From Bradyrhizobium sp. 141 (GTDB lineage Bacteria; Pseudomonadota; Alphaproteobacteria; Rhizobiales; Xanthobacteraceae), in contig NZ_JADPKR010000078.1 in NCBI RefSeq assembly GCF_023074055.1, forward strand, positions 1 to 64,000: a stretch of 64,000 nucleotides of DNA, in the 5' to 3' direction. The notes under the pieces are model-generated. The model was not told the DNA's origin. It ran no database searches and was given only the letters and a program-made list of their open reading frames with translations. Positions 23,215 through 32,340 of this stretch are shown here, piece after piece (within the stretch, counting starts at the first letter, position 1; every line of letters starts with the position of its first letter). Position numbers and translations under genes: made by a program.

Positions 23215-25578
23215 ATGCTTGACTATAACCAGCCGATAGATCGGACCAGACCGGAGCCCCCGCAACAGAGTCCTCAAGCCGGCTTCAACGTGCTGGAGCT
23301 CGCCAATCTGCTCTGGCGGCGCAAGGTCGCGATCGCCGCGGCTGCTCTGCTTGGCGCAACGCTTGCCGTCACCGTGGGCAAGAGCCTGACGCCTCGCTAC
23401 ACCGCCACCGCCCAGCTCTATGTCGATCCGCGCGAGCTTCAGCTCGTCGATCGTGAGCTTACGCCGCGCGCGCAGGACGTCTCCGGCATGGCCATGGTGG
23501 TGGAGAGCCAGGCGCGCCTGATCACCTCCAACAGCGTCCTGCTCAAGGTGATCCAGCAGGCTGGTCTCGACAAGGACCCGGAATTCGGCGGCGGCGACGG
23601 CAAGAGCCTGATGTCGTCACTGCTCGGCTTGATCGGCCTTCAGCCCCGCGCCCCCTCCGGTGCTGACAACAAGGAAGTGCAACTTGCGGCGCTCGAGGCG
23701 CTGAACCGGCACATTACGATCCGCAAGACCGAGAAGAGCTTCATCGTCGACATCGAGGTCTGGTCGACCGATCCGGCCAAGGCGGCGATGCTCGCCAACA
23801 CCCTGACCAGCGCCTATCTCGCCGAATCCCGCAACTCGCAGGCCTCGGCCGCACGGCGCGCCACCAACGATCTCTCCGGCCGCCTCAAGGAGCTGCGCGA
23901 GCGGCTGCGCAGCGCCGAGACCGCGCTCGCCACCTACAAGGCCCAGAACAATTTTGTCGGCACCCAGGACGCGCTGATCAGCGACCAGCAGCTCTCCGCC
24001 AGCAACCAGCGGCTTTCCGCGGCCCGCGCGGCGACGATGGACGCACAGGCGCGGCTCGATCAGATCGAGGCCAGCCGCCGCACGGCGGCCGATGCCGGCG
24101 CGAATTCGGAAGCGCTGCAGTCGCCGACCATCGCGAACCTGCGCGCGCAATATGCCGACGCCCGCAAGAAATATGCGGAGCAGGCCGGCGAGCTCGGCCC
24201 GCGCCATCCAGCGCTACGCCAGACCGAAAAGCAGGTCGAGGATCTCAAGCGCACCATCAACGAAGAGATCGACCGCTTCGCCCAGTCCGCCAAGAACGAT
24301 CTGACGCGCGCCCGCGACTTCGAAGCCTCGCTCAACCGAGCGCTGGAAGCGCAGAAGCGGCAGAGCGTGCAGCTCAGCCAGGCCGCCGTACGGCTGCGCG
24401 AGCTCGAGCGCGAGGCCGACGCCAGCCGCGACGTCTATCAATCCTTCCTCAAGCGCTCGCGCGAGACCGAGGAGCAGGAGACGCTCAACACCTCGGCGGC
24501 TCGCGTCATCGGTGAGGCGACCGTGCCGCAGCGGCGCTCGTTCCCGCCGGCGATGAGCATGTTCGCCATGATCGGTTTCATCTTCGGTGCGCTCGCGGCG
24601 TCAAGCTGGTTCGCCGCAGTCGAACTCCTGCTGCTCGGTGCGGCGCCCGCGCCGGCCCGCCATGCGCGCAAGCCGACGCCTGAGAAAACGCGCGCTCCTG
24701 AGGTTTCGCGGACCTTGGAAGTGTCGCAGCCTGAGCAGGTGTCGCGGGCCCCGGAAGTCGCGCAGATCCCGCCCGAACTTGCCGCACCACCGCTGCAGCC
24801 CGCGATGGTCGAAAGCCCCCTGGTCGAAAAGCCGCTGATCGCGCGCCTTCAGGAAGCCGACGTCATTCACACGCTTGGCGCCATTCTCGCCACCGGCGGC
24901 GGCGTCGATCTCACCCGGCTGGGTTGGCCGACATTGCGGCCCGGCTTTCCTCTGACGAGGCTGCTCAACGCCTGGCGCGACATGCGCACTGCCGTGGCCC
25001 GGCGTGCCGGCGGCAAGGCGATGCCGGTCATCGCGCTCGTCGGCGGCGGCGAGACCACCGGGCGCAGCGTGAGCGCGCTGAATTTCGCACTCGCGGCTGC
25101 GCGCGATGGCGTCCGCGTGCTGATGATCGACGCCGACCATCAGGCCCACCCGCTCTCGAACAGGGTCAGCCGCCCCGGCAAGAGCGAGCCGAGCAGGCTC
25201 GGCTGGCTCTCGATCGGCAGCAAGGCCGCACGCGAGATCAAGACGGTCAACGGCATTTCGGTGCTGCCGGCCGGCGAGGGCGATGCCGGCAAGGCTGCCG
25301 ACGCGATCCGCAAGGCGATTGCGCAGGCGCGCGCCGCGGGCGGCTATGACCTCGTGATCCTCGACGGCCCGGCGATGCCGCTCTCGGCCGCCGGCCGCAA
25401 GCTGCTCGACGACACCGACGCGCTGGTGGCGGTGCTGCCGACCAGCCTCGACATCAACGACAGCCTGGAAGAGATCCTGACCGCGCTCGGCCGCGCCGAG
25501 CGCAAGCTCGTCGGCGTCGTGCTCGACGAGCTCACCCCTGCAATTGAAACGCGCCAGCGAGGCAGACAATATGCTTGA
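23215..25578 (+). CDS. ExoP-like Wzz/GNVR polysaccharide transport protein with altered kinase P-loop
   Basis: The 787-residue protein is a polysaccharide co-polymerase. It has an N-terminal Wzz domain with a first membrane helix (VAIAAAALLGATLAVTVG), a long periplasmic coiled coil (about residues 190-420) and a GNVR segment with ELEREADASRDVYQSFLKRS ending at a second helix near 440-465. A proline-rich linker follows, then a cytoplasmic BY-kinase-like domain from about 600. The P-loop reads GGETTGRS, with Arg for the usual Lys; Walker A' VLMIDAD and Walker B LVILDG remain. The C-terminus lacks a tyrosine cluster (one Tyr, second to last). It controls chain length and export together with the polymerase. 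Confidence 0.9.
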   Translation: MLDYNQPIDRTRPEPPQQSPQAGFNVLELANLLWRRKVAIAAAALLGATLAVTVGKSLTPRYTATAQLYVDPRELQLVDRELTPRAQDVSGMAMVVESQARLITSNSVLLKVIQQAGLDKDPEFGGGDGKSLMSSLLGLIGLQPRAPSGADNKEVQLAALEALNRHITIRKTEKSFIVDIEVWSTDPAKAAMLANTLTSAYLAESRNSQASAARRATNDLSGRLKELRERLRSAETALATYKAQNNFVGTQDALISDQQLSASNQRLSAARAATMDAQARLDQIEASRRTAADAGANSEALQSPTIANLRAQYADARKKYAEQAGELGPRHPALRQTEKQVEDLKRTINEEIDRFAQSAKNDLTRARDFEASLNRALEAQKRQSVQLSQAAVRLRELEREADASRDVYQSFLKRSRETEEQETLNTSAARVIGEATVPQRRSFPPAMSMFAMIGFIFGALAASSWFAAVELLLLGAAPAPARHARKPTPEKTRAPEVSRTLEVSQPEQVSRAPEVAQIPPELAAPPLQPAMVESPLVEKPLIARLQEADVIHTLGAILATGGGVDLTRLGWPTLRPGFPLTRLLNAWRDMRTAVARRAGGKAMPVIALVGGGETTGRSVSALNFALAAARDGVRVLMIDADHQAHPLSNRVSRPGKSEPSRLGWLSIGSKAAREIKTVNGISVLPAGEGDAGKAADAIRKAIAQARAAGGYDLVILDGPAMPLSAAGRKLLDDTDALVAVLPTSLDINDSLEEILTALGRAERKLVGVVLDELTPAIETRQRGRQYA

Positions 25579-26374
25579 GCGCCGCGTCAACCTCGACGGA
25601 CGGGCAGCGACTGCCGACGTGCCGCGGATTACCGTCGGCGGGCTTCGGATGGCCGCGCTCGACCTGGAAGCCACCGCCGATTTCATGATCGAGGCGACCG
25701 ATCCCAATCATCGCATCGGCCGTCCGTTGTTCCTGACCTCGGCCAACGGCGAGGTCCTGGCGCGCTGCTCGACCGAGCCGCAGACCGAGCACTTGTTCCG
25801 CGCTGCCGACCTGATCAACGCCGACGGCCAGCCGCTGGTGGCGGCCTCGAAGCTGCAGTCCTGGTTTCCGCTGCCCGAGCGCGTCGCGACCACAGATTTG
25901 TTCCACGTCGTCGCGCGCAAGGCGGAAGCGGTCGGCCGCACCTTTTACATGTTCGGCGCCAGCGAGGCCGAGAACATCGTGGCCGTCGAGAACGTCCAGA
26001 AGATGTATCCGAACCTCAAGATCGTCGGGCACAGCCACGGCTATCTGCGAGGCGACGCGCTACGTGCGAAGATCGAGGAAATCAACACACTTGCGCCTGA
26101 TTATCTGTGGGTCGCGCTCGGCGTGCCCAACGAGCAGGCATTCGTGAAGGAGTTCACGCCGCATCTCACCAATGTAGGCGTTATCAAGACATCGGGCGGC
26201 CTGTTCAATTTTTTGTCCGGTAGCCGCGCGCGCGCGCCGCAATGGATGCAGAAGATCGGGCTCGAATGGGTCTGGCGCACCTGGCTCGAGCCACGCCGCC
26301 TGTTCTGGCGCTATTTGACCACCAACCCCCGCGCGCTCTATCTTCTCTTCAGCCGCAACCGACCCCTCCGCTAA
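25571..26374 (+). CDS. WecG/TagA/CpsF-family glycosyltransferase (GT26)
   Basis: The protein shows the GT26 signatures: LFLTSANGEVLARC, the catalytic-type aspartate in LINADGQPLV, FYMFGASEAENI, DYLWVALGVPNEQAFVKEFT and KTSGGLFNFLSGSRARAPQW. These enzymes transfer N-acetylmannosamine or glucuronate-like residues to lipid-linked sugars on the inner membrane face. I start at the ATG at 25571, which overlaps the upstream stop (ATGCTTGA), evidence of translational coupling with the ExoP-like gene. An in-frame TTG at 25544 is possible. The C-terminal WVWRTWLEPRRLFWRYL is a typical membrane-binding tail. Confidence 0.92.
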   Translation: MLERRVNLDGRAATADVPRITVGGLRMAALDLEATADFMIEATDPNHRIGRPLFLTSANGEVLARCSTEPQTEHLFRAADLINADGQPLVAASKLQSWFPLPERVATTDLFHVVARKAEAVGRTFYMFGASEAENIVAVENVQKMYPNLKIVGHSHGYLRGDALRAKIEEINTLAPDYLWVALGVPNEQAFVKEFTPHLTNVGVIKTSGGLFNFLSGSRARAPQWMQKIGLEWVWRTWLEPRRLFWRYLTTNPRALYLLFSRNRPLR

Positions 26375-26392
26375 GAGAAGAGCAGAAGACGA

Positions 26393-27385
26393 ATGACCGA
26401 CCGACCGACCGTCCTCGTCACCGGGGGCGCGGGCTATATTGGCTCGCATGCCTGCCGCGCATTGACCGCTGCCGGCTATCAGCCCGTCGTTTATGACAAT
26501 CTCTCGACAGGCCATCGCAGCTTCGTTGCCGGCCCCCTTGTGACGGGCGATCTGCTCGACGGCACGGCGCTGGCCCGCGCCTTCGCCGAGCACAAGATCA
26601 CGGCGGTGATGCATTTCGCGGCGGCGAGCCTCGTCGGCGAATCCATGACCGATCCGCAGAAATATTACGTCAACAATGTGCAGGGAACGCTGTCGCTGTT
26701 GCAGGCGATGCGCAACGCCGGCTGCCATCGCATCGTGTTCTCCTCGACCGGCGCCGTCTACGGCAATGCCGACTCCAAGGAGCTGCCGGAAGACTTTCCC
26801 TGCGCACCGATCAACCCTTACGGCGCTTCGAAATGGATGATCGAGCGGATGCTTGCTGATTACCGCTCAGCCTATGGCTTCGGCGCGTTCTGCCTGCGCT
26901 ATTTCAACGCCAGCGGCGCCGATCCGGCCGGCGGCATCGGCGAACTGCGCGACAACGAAACCCACCTCATTCCCCGCGCCATGATGGCGCTGCAGGGCCA
27001 TGTCGACTTCGCGGTGTTCGGCGACGACTACGACACGCCCGATGGAACCGCGATCCGCGACTACATCCACGTCACCGACCTCGCAGCGGCGCATGTCGCG
27101 GCGCTGAAGCTTCTGGAGGAGGGACATGCCGGCGGCAGCTTCAATCTCGGCACCGGTTCCGGCTTTTCCGTGCGCGAGATCCTCGACGCCATCAGGCAGG
27201 AGACCGGGCGCGAGGTGCCCCACACCGTCAAGCCGCGCCGCGCCGGCGATCCCACTTATCTGGTCGCCGACCCCTCCGCAGCACGGAAGGTGCTGAACTT
27301 CGTGCCGCGTCACTCCGACCTGCCGACGGTCATCCGCACCGCCTGGGCCTGGCACCAGAAGGCGCATCCGTTCAGGCCGCGTTAG
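26393..27385 (+). CDS. galE: UDP-glucose 4-epimerase
   Basis: The 330-residue extended SDR has the NAD motif GGAGYIG (11-17), FSSTGAVYG with the catalytic serine/threonine and the Y143/K147 pair in YGASK. It also has LRYFNASGADPAGGIGE and IRDYIHVTDLA, all diagnostic of GalE. It interconverts UDP-glucose and UDP-galactose, supplying galactose for the surface polysaccharide. It follows the GT26 gene by 18 bases, so it is the last gene of the ExoP-like, GT26, GalE operon. Confidence 0.93.
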   Translation: MTDRPTVLVTGGAGYIGSHACRALTAAGYQPVVYDNLSTGHRSFVAGPLVTGDLLDGTALARAFAEHKITAVMHFAAASLVGESMTDPQKYYVNNVQGTLSLLQAMRNAGCHRIVFSSTGAVYGNADSKELPEDFPCAPINPYGASKWMIERMLADYRSAYGFGAFCLRYFNASGADPAGGIGELRDNETHLIPRAMMALQGHVDFAVFGDDYDTPDGTAIRDYIHVTDLAAAHVAALKLLEEGHAGGSFNLGTGSGFSVREILDAIRQETGREVPHTVKPRRAGDPTYLVADPSAARKVLNFVPRHSDLPTVIRTAWAWHQKAHPFRPR

Positions 27386-27613
27386 GCAATCGGCGCGCCC
27401 GCGCCTTGCCTGCCGTGCCTCGACACGGCTAGAATGGATATTCGTTGCCGCCGCCAGCGCATCGCTGGCCGCCGCATCCACTCGCATGGCCGACGACGAT
27501 GTCGGCTTGCATGGCCGCGCTTATTGGCGCGAGCCGATTTTTCCGAACGAAGGCCACGATCAGATCCGCCCGTCGGCCCGTCCATCGGGCGTGGATTAGG
27601 GGGTATCGACCGC

Positions 27614-27955
27614 ATGCATCAGGCTGCACGCCTGGAGTTCGAGCGCGTGATGGAAGAATTTGCCCGCTGGCAGGTCGTGCCCGCGGACGAGCGCTCGCCC
27701 GCGCCTGCCTGGTGGTGGGGTCCTGCGATGGCGGTGTTCGAGGACAATGAGCCGATGGGTTGCGCATCGTGCGCCGAGCTCGGCTTGAACGACGGGTCGA
27801 GCTTCGCCGAGGGCGCGCGCACGATTCTCGCGCTGTTCGTCGAGCAGACCTCGCTGACGGGACCTCAGGATTTTCCGAGCAAGGTCGAGGGCGGAGAACA
27901 AGACGTCCGCGAGCTGCACCCGCAGCCGTCAGACGACAGCGCGTTTCAGCCGTGA
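27614..27955 (+). CDS. Hypothetical protein with CxxC motif
   Basis: The 113-residue product starts MHQAARLEFERVMEEFARWQ and includes SPAPAWWWGPAMAVFEDNEP and a CASCAEL motif that might bind metal. AGGGGG lies upstream of the ATG at 27614. The reading from 27434 would add an arginine-rich lead unlike protein. I do not recognise a family. Its last 27 bases overlap the 3' end of the convergent five-GAF gene. Confidence 0.65.
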   Translation: MHQAARLEFERVMEEFARWQVVPADERSPAPAWWWGPAMAVFEDNEPMGCASCAELGLNDGSSFAEGARTILALFVEQTSLTGPQDFPSKVEGGEQDVRELHPQPSDDSAFQP

Positions 27956-30900
27956 CGCTGCAGCTTGCGTGACTGCAGCGTCCGGCTCCGGCTGGAGCGG
28001 CGGCGCGACAGGCAGAACCATGGGCCGCAGCAGCTCGGCCATCTGCCGCGCCGGCAAGGGCTTGGAGATGAGGAACCCTTGCATCTCATCGCAGCCATGG
28101 CTGCGCAGGAACGCCTCCTGCTCGACGTTCTCGACGCCTTCGGCGACGACGGTCATGCCGAGCGCCTTGCCCATGCTGATGATCGCTTGCGCGATCGCCT
28201 GATCTTCCGAATCCTGCGGCAGGTCCCGCACGAAGGAGCGATCGATCTTGATGGTGTCGATCGGGAAGTGCTTCATCAGCGACATCGACGAATAGCCGGT
28301 GCCGAAATCGTCGATGGCAAGACGAATGCCGCGGCTCTGGATGGCGTCGAGCACCTTGAGCGCGCGACCGACATTGCGCATCATCATGCTCTCGGTGACC
28401 TCGAGCTGGAGCAGCACCGGCGACATGCCGCTGGCGGCCAGCGCCTCGTCGACGTCCTGCAATAGATGCTCGTCGGCGAACTGCCGCGGCGACAGGTTGA
28501 CCGCCATCGACAACGGCAACAGGCCGCGGCGCTGCCAGGCCATGGCCTGCGCGCAGGCCTCGTTGAGCACCCAGCGGCCGATCGGCACGATCAGCCCGGT
28601 TTCCTCCGCAAGTGGAATGAACTGCGCCGGCGAGACGCTGCCGAGGTCAGGATGCGTCCAGCGCAGCAACGCTTCCACGCCGGTGATCTGGCCGGTCTCC
28701 ATCTCCACCTTGGGCTGGTAGTTCAAAGAGAACTGCCCGCGCTCCAGCGCCCGGCGCAGCGCGCTCTCCAGCGAGAGCCGTTCTATCGATTGCGTCTTCA
28801 CTTCCTTGGAGAAGAAGCGGCAGCCGTTCTTGCCGTCTTCCTTGGCAAGATACATCGCCATGTCGGCGTTCTTTGTCAGCGTCTGCGCATCGGAACCATT
28901 GGCCGGATACATCGCGATGCCGATCGAAGCCGTGGTGTGGCACTCGTGCCCGGCCAGCTCCATGGGCTCGGCGAGTGCCGTCAGGAGCCCGGTCGCGATC
29001 CGCTGGACGTCATCGATCTCGCCGCATTGATCGAGGATCACCACGAACTCGTCGCCGCCGAGCCGCGCCACCACGTCGCTCGTCCGCAACGCGCCGCGCA
29101 AGCGGTTCGCCACTTCGAGCAAGAGCAGGTCGCCGGCCTCATGCCCCAGCGAATCGTTGATGACCTTGAAACGGTCGAGGTCGATGAACAGCACCGCAAA
29201 ACGATGGTCGTGATGCTCGGCCAAGTCGATCGCCTTGCGCAAAAGCCCGTTGAAGGTTTCGCGGTTCGGAAGGTCCGTCAGGCTGTCATGCGAGGCGAGG
29301 TACTCGATCCGCTCGTCCGCCTCGTTCTTCTCGTCCGCGCGATCGAAATTCTCCATCGCGAAGGCGACGTTGTCGGCGAGGCGCTGCAACAGCTCGACGA
29401 ACTCAGTCGTGAAGGTATCCTTTTCGGTCGACATGTAGATCATGACGCCGACGGCAAGGTCGTGAACGATGAGCGGGATCGCCGCGCCGGAGCGCGCACC
29501 ATCGCCCCGAACGACGGCGTGGAAGGCACTCACGCGCTGGTCAGTGAGATAGTCGTTGCTGATGCAGGGCTGCCGGGTCCGGAACGCCGTGCCGGCCATC
29601 CCCCGACCTTCGGGGCGCTCGGGGTCAACCGAGAGGCGGACGTTGCGCGTGGTGTCGGCCGACGGGCCGGCGCTGGCGACGATCTTGATCTGGTCGCTGT
29701 CAGCGCTGGCGAGCGCTATGGTCGTCGAGGTGAACTTGGCGCCGTTCGACGCCGCAAGGCACACGAGGTCGAACAATTCGGCGCGCGACTTCGCCCGCAT
29801 GATCGCCTCGTTGGTCGCGCTCAAGGCCGCGAACATGCGCGTCAGCCGCTTCTTCTGCGCCTCGGTGCGGGCCTTTTCCTCAGCGCGATCGAAATTGTCG
29901 AGCGCGAAGGAGACGTTTTCCGCGAGACGGGCCAGCAGCTCGACCAGATCGGGCGTGAATGTGTCTTCCTCCGGAGCAAGGAACAGCAGGATGCCGATCG
30001 GCTCCTGGCCGGCGCGCAAAAGCGGGAAGCTTGCAGCGGCACGGGTCCCGTCCTCGACTGCCTTGGAGTGCCAGTGTGCCGAGCGGGGATCGTGCATATA
30101 GTCGTTGATGACACTGGGCCGACGCGTCCGCACCGAGATCCCGATGATTCCCTGGCCCTCGGGATGATCCGGGGAAATCGCACAGCTGCGTCCGACCATT
30201 CGCTCCTGGAGACGCCCCTTCACGGCGACGACCCGGACCAGCTCACATGTCTCGTCGATAATTCCAATCGTCGCCGAGGCGAACATACCGCCGAGCACGG
30301 CCGCCTGACATGCGACGTCGAACAGCTCCTCGCGGGTCTCGGCGCGCATGATGGCTTCGTTGGTGGCGCTCAACGCCGCGAACATGCCGCTCAGCCGGTC
30401 TCGCTGCTTGTCGGCCTTCGCCTTCTCCTCGGCGCGGTCGAGATTTGCGATCGCAAATGACACGTTACGCGCAAGACGTTCCAGCAGTTCGACCAACTCG
30501 GGCGTGAACGTTCCGATCTCAAGGGAATTGAACAGGAACACGCCTTCGGTGCGGTCGCCGTTGAGCAACGGCAGCGCAGCGGAGGACTTGACGCCGGTGC
30601 GGCGCGCGCTGTCGTACCACGGCTTGAGGCGGTCATCGGACAGCAGGTCGTTGGTCAGGCAGGGCTGTCTGGTGCGGAAACACGTGCCGGTCAGGCCTCG
30701 CCCTTCCGGCACCGTGTCCGTCGTTGCAAATTTGAGCCTGCGCACTTCGTCGGAGTTCGGTCCTGCGGAAGCGACGACGCGCAGCATTTCGGAGGCAGGC
30801 TCGGCGAGCGCGATCGTCGCAGAGCCGAACTTGCCGCCCTGGAACGAAGCTTCGCATACGAGATCGAACAGCTCGGCACGCGACGTCGCCCGGATGATCG

Positions 30901-32044
30901 CCTCGTTGGTAGCGCTGAGCGCCGCATACATGCGCGCCAGCCGTTCCTCTTCCGCGGCGATTATGGCCTTTTCGGACTCCCGGTCGAAATTCTCGATTGC
31001 GAACGAGACGTTCTCCGCCATGCGCATCAGGAGCGCGACGACTTCCTCGTCCTTGGCCCAGGACTTGCTGATGAAGAACAGAATAATGCCGACGCTCTTG
31101 CCATATTTGATCAGCGGAGCCGCGACGAGGGCTGCGACGCCCGTATTGATATTGGCTTGCTCCCACAGCGTTCCCTTGGTGCGGCTGACGAGGTCGTCCT
31201 CGACAAGGGGCCTTTGGCTGCGAAAGACCGTGCCGGAGATTCCACGGCCATAGGGATTGGCAGCATCGACGGAATATTGGGTCTGGGCAACGAGCTCCAG
31301 ATTCTGGCCCGTGCCGGCGACGGGTTTCAGCCAGTGGGATTCCTGCTCCTTCAGCAGGACGACCGTCGCGAGCGATTTGCCGCCATGGACGGACGCGTCG
31401 CATACGAGCTGGTACAGCTCCTGCTCGGTCTTGGCGCGCAGGATGGCTTCGTTGGTGGCGCTGAGGGCGCCGAACATGCGGTTCAGCCGCCGCGTGGCCC
31501 GCTCGCTGGCCTGCTGCGCGGTCTCGCGCGCGAAATTGTCCAGCGCATAGGAAATGTTGGCCGACATGCGCTCGAACAGCGAGACCATCGGGTCGTTGAA
31601 CGAATTGGCCTCGCGACGGGTCACCAACAACACGCCGACGCTTTTGCCGTTGCAGAGCAGCGGCAGCGCCGCAGCCGCGCCGATGGCGGCCGTAGCCGCG
31701 CCCGCGCGCCATGCCAGCGAGCGCGGGTCGTTCAGATAATCGTTGCTGACGCACAGCTTCTGATCGCGAAACGCCTCGCCACCGACGCCCGAGCCTTCAG
31801 GTGTACCGGCTTCCGTCGTGATCACGATGGAGCGCAGCCGCGGAATGTCGTCGCCGCAACCGGCCGCAAAGCACAGCCGCCGGCCATCCGGTCCCACCAG
31901 GAACACGGCGACCGCCAAAAAGTCCCCGCTCGAAAACCCGGCGTCGCAGACCTTCTGGTACAGCTCGTCCGGCGATTTCGCGTAGAGGATCGCTTCGTTG
32001 ATGGCGCTCAACGCCGCAAAGGTGCGCGCGAGTGTCGTCGGCAC
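27929..32044 (-). CDS. Five-GAF, GGDEF and EAL domain c-di-GMP protein (1371 aa)
   Basis: Five GAF units repeat with a near-constant 182-residue period: the marker (A)ALSA(T/I)NEAI starts at residues 10, 192, 374, 556 and 739. A GGDEF domain follows (signature GGDEF at 996-1000, with RTSD at 987-990 as a possible inhibitory site), then an EAL domain (EALLRW at 1124-1129, DDFGTGYSS at 1245-1253, AEGVE at 1301-1305). Catalytic motifs of both halves look intact, so it could make and degrade cyclic di-GMP. There is no membrane segment, so GAF ligands are cytoplasmic. It lies next to the polysaccharide locus, a plausible output. Confidence 0.95.
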   Translation of the reverse strand: MPTTLARTFAALSAINEAILYAKSPDELYQKVCDAGFSSGDFLAVAVFLVGPDGRRLCFAAGCGDDIPRLRSIVITTEAGTPEGSGVGGEAFRDQKLCVSNDYLNDPRSLAWRAGAATAAIGAAAALPLLCNGKSVGVLLVTRREANSFNDPMVSLFERMSANISYALDNFARETAQQASERATRRLNRMFGALSATNEAILRAKTEQELYQLVCDASVHGGKSLATVVLLKEQESHWLKPVAGTGQNLELVAQTQYSVDAANPYGRGISGTVFRSQRPLVEDDLVSRTKGTLWEQANINTGVAALVAAPLIKYGKSVGIILFFISKSWAKDEEVVALLMRMAENVSFAIENFDRESEKAIIAAEEERLARMYAALSATNEAIIRATSRAELFDLVCEASFQGGKFGSATIALAEPASEMLRVVASAGPNSDEVRRLKFATTDTVPEGRGLTGTCFRTRQPCLTNDLLSDDRLKPWYDSARRTGVKSSAALPLLNGDRTEGVFLFNSLEIGTFTPELVELLERLARNVSFAIANLDRAEEKAKADKQRDRLSGMFAALSATNEAIMRAETREELFDVACQAAVLGGMFASATIGIIDETCELVRVVAVKGRLQERMVGRSCAISPDHPEGQGIIGISVRTRRPSVINDYMHDPRSAHWHSKAVEDGTRAAASFPLLRAGQEPIGILLFLAPEEDTFTPDLVELLARLAENVSFALDNFDRAEEKARTEAQKKRLTRMFAALSATNEAIMRAKSRAELFDLVCLAASNGAKFTSTTIALASADSDQIKIVASAGPSADTTRNVRLSVDPERPEGRGMAGTAFRTRQPCISNDYLTDQRVSAFHAVVRGDGARSGAAIPLIVHDLAVGVMIYMSTEKDTFTTEFVELLQRLADNVAFAMENFDRADEKNEADERIEYLASHDSLTDLPNRETFNGLLRKAIDLAEHHDHRFAVLFIDLDRFKVINDSLGHEAGDLLLLEVANRLRGALRTSDVVARLGGDEFVVILDQCGEIDDVQRIATGLLTALAEPMELAGHECHTTASIGIAMYPANGSDAQTLTKNADMAMYLAKEDGKNGCRFFSKEVKTQSIERLSLESALRRALERGQFSLNYQPKVEMETGQITGVEALLRWTHPDLGSVSPAQFIPLAEETGLIVPIGRWVLNEACAQAMAWQRRGLLPLSMAVNLSPRQFADEHLLQDVDEALAASGMSPVLLQLEVTESMMMRNVGRALKVLDAIQSRGIRLAIDDFGTGYSSMSLMKHFPIDTIKIDRSFVRDLPQDSEDQAIAQAIISMGKALGMTVVAEGVENVEQEAFLRSHGCDEMQGFLISKPLPARQMAELLRPMVLPVAPPLQPEPDAAVTQAAASRLKRAVV

Positions 32045-32340
32045 GATCTCAGCTCCCGGGCATCTCTGCCTATTTCTCCCGGCTGCCTTTATGAGGCGCG
32101 ATCGCCTAAGTGGTCGTTATTGCGCGCTGCAAACCGTCGATCAAAGTGAACGAGCTGCGAACAAGGGGTGCGAAACTGTCGAAAATACCGCCGCACGGGA
32201 CGAATCTTCGACCAAAGGCGCGCGCTCTTTACGAATTTGCAGCCCTGTATTGGTTTACGGGAGATTGATATCGCGGCGGCGCTTTGAGACGATGGCAGCC
32301 AACAAGCAGCCCGTTAAGGGCACCAGGCCAAGGGAACGCC

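Noticed and set aside
28466..30460. 664-codon plus-strand open frame
   Set aside because: It is antisense to the five-GAF GGDEF-EAL gene, whose domains are unmistakable. The frame is an artefact of high GC and has no recognisable domain.
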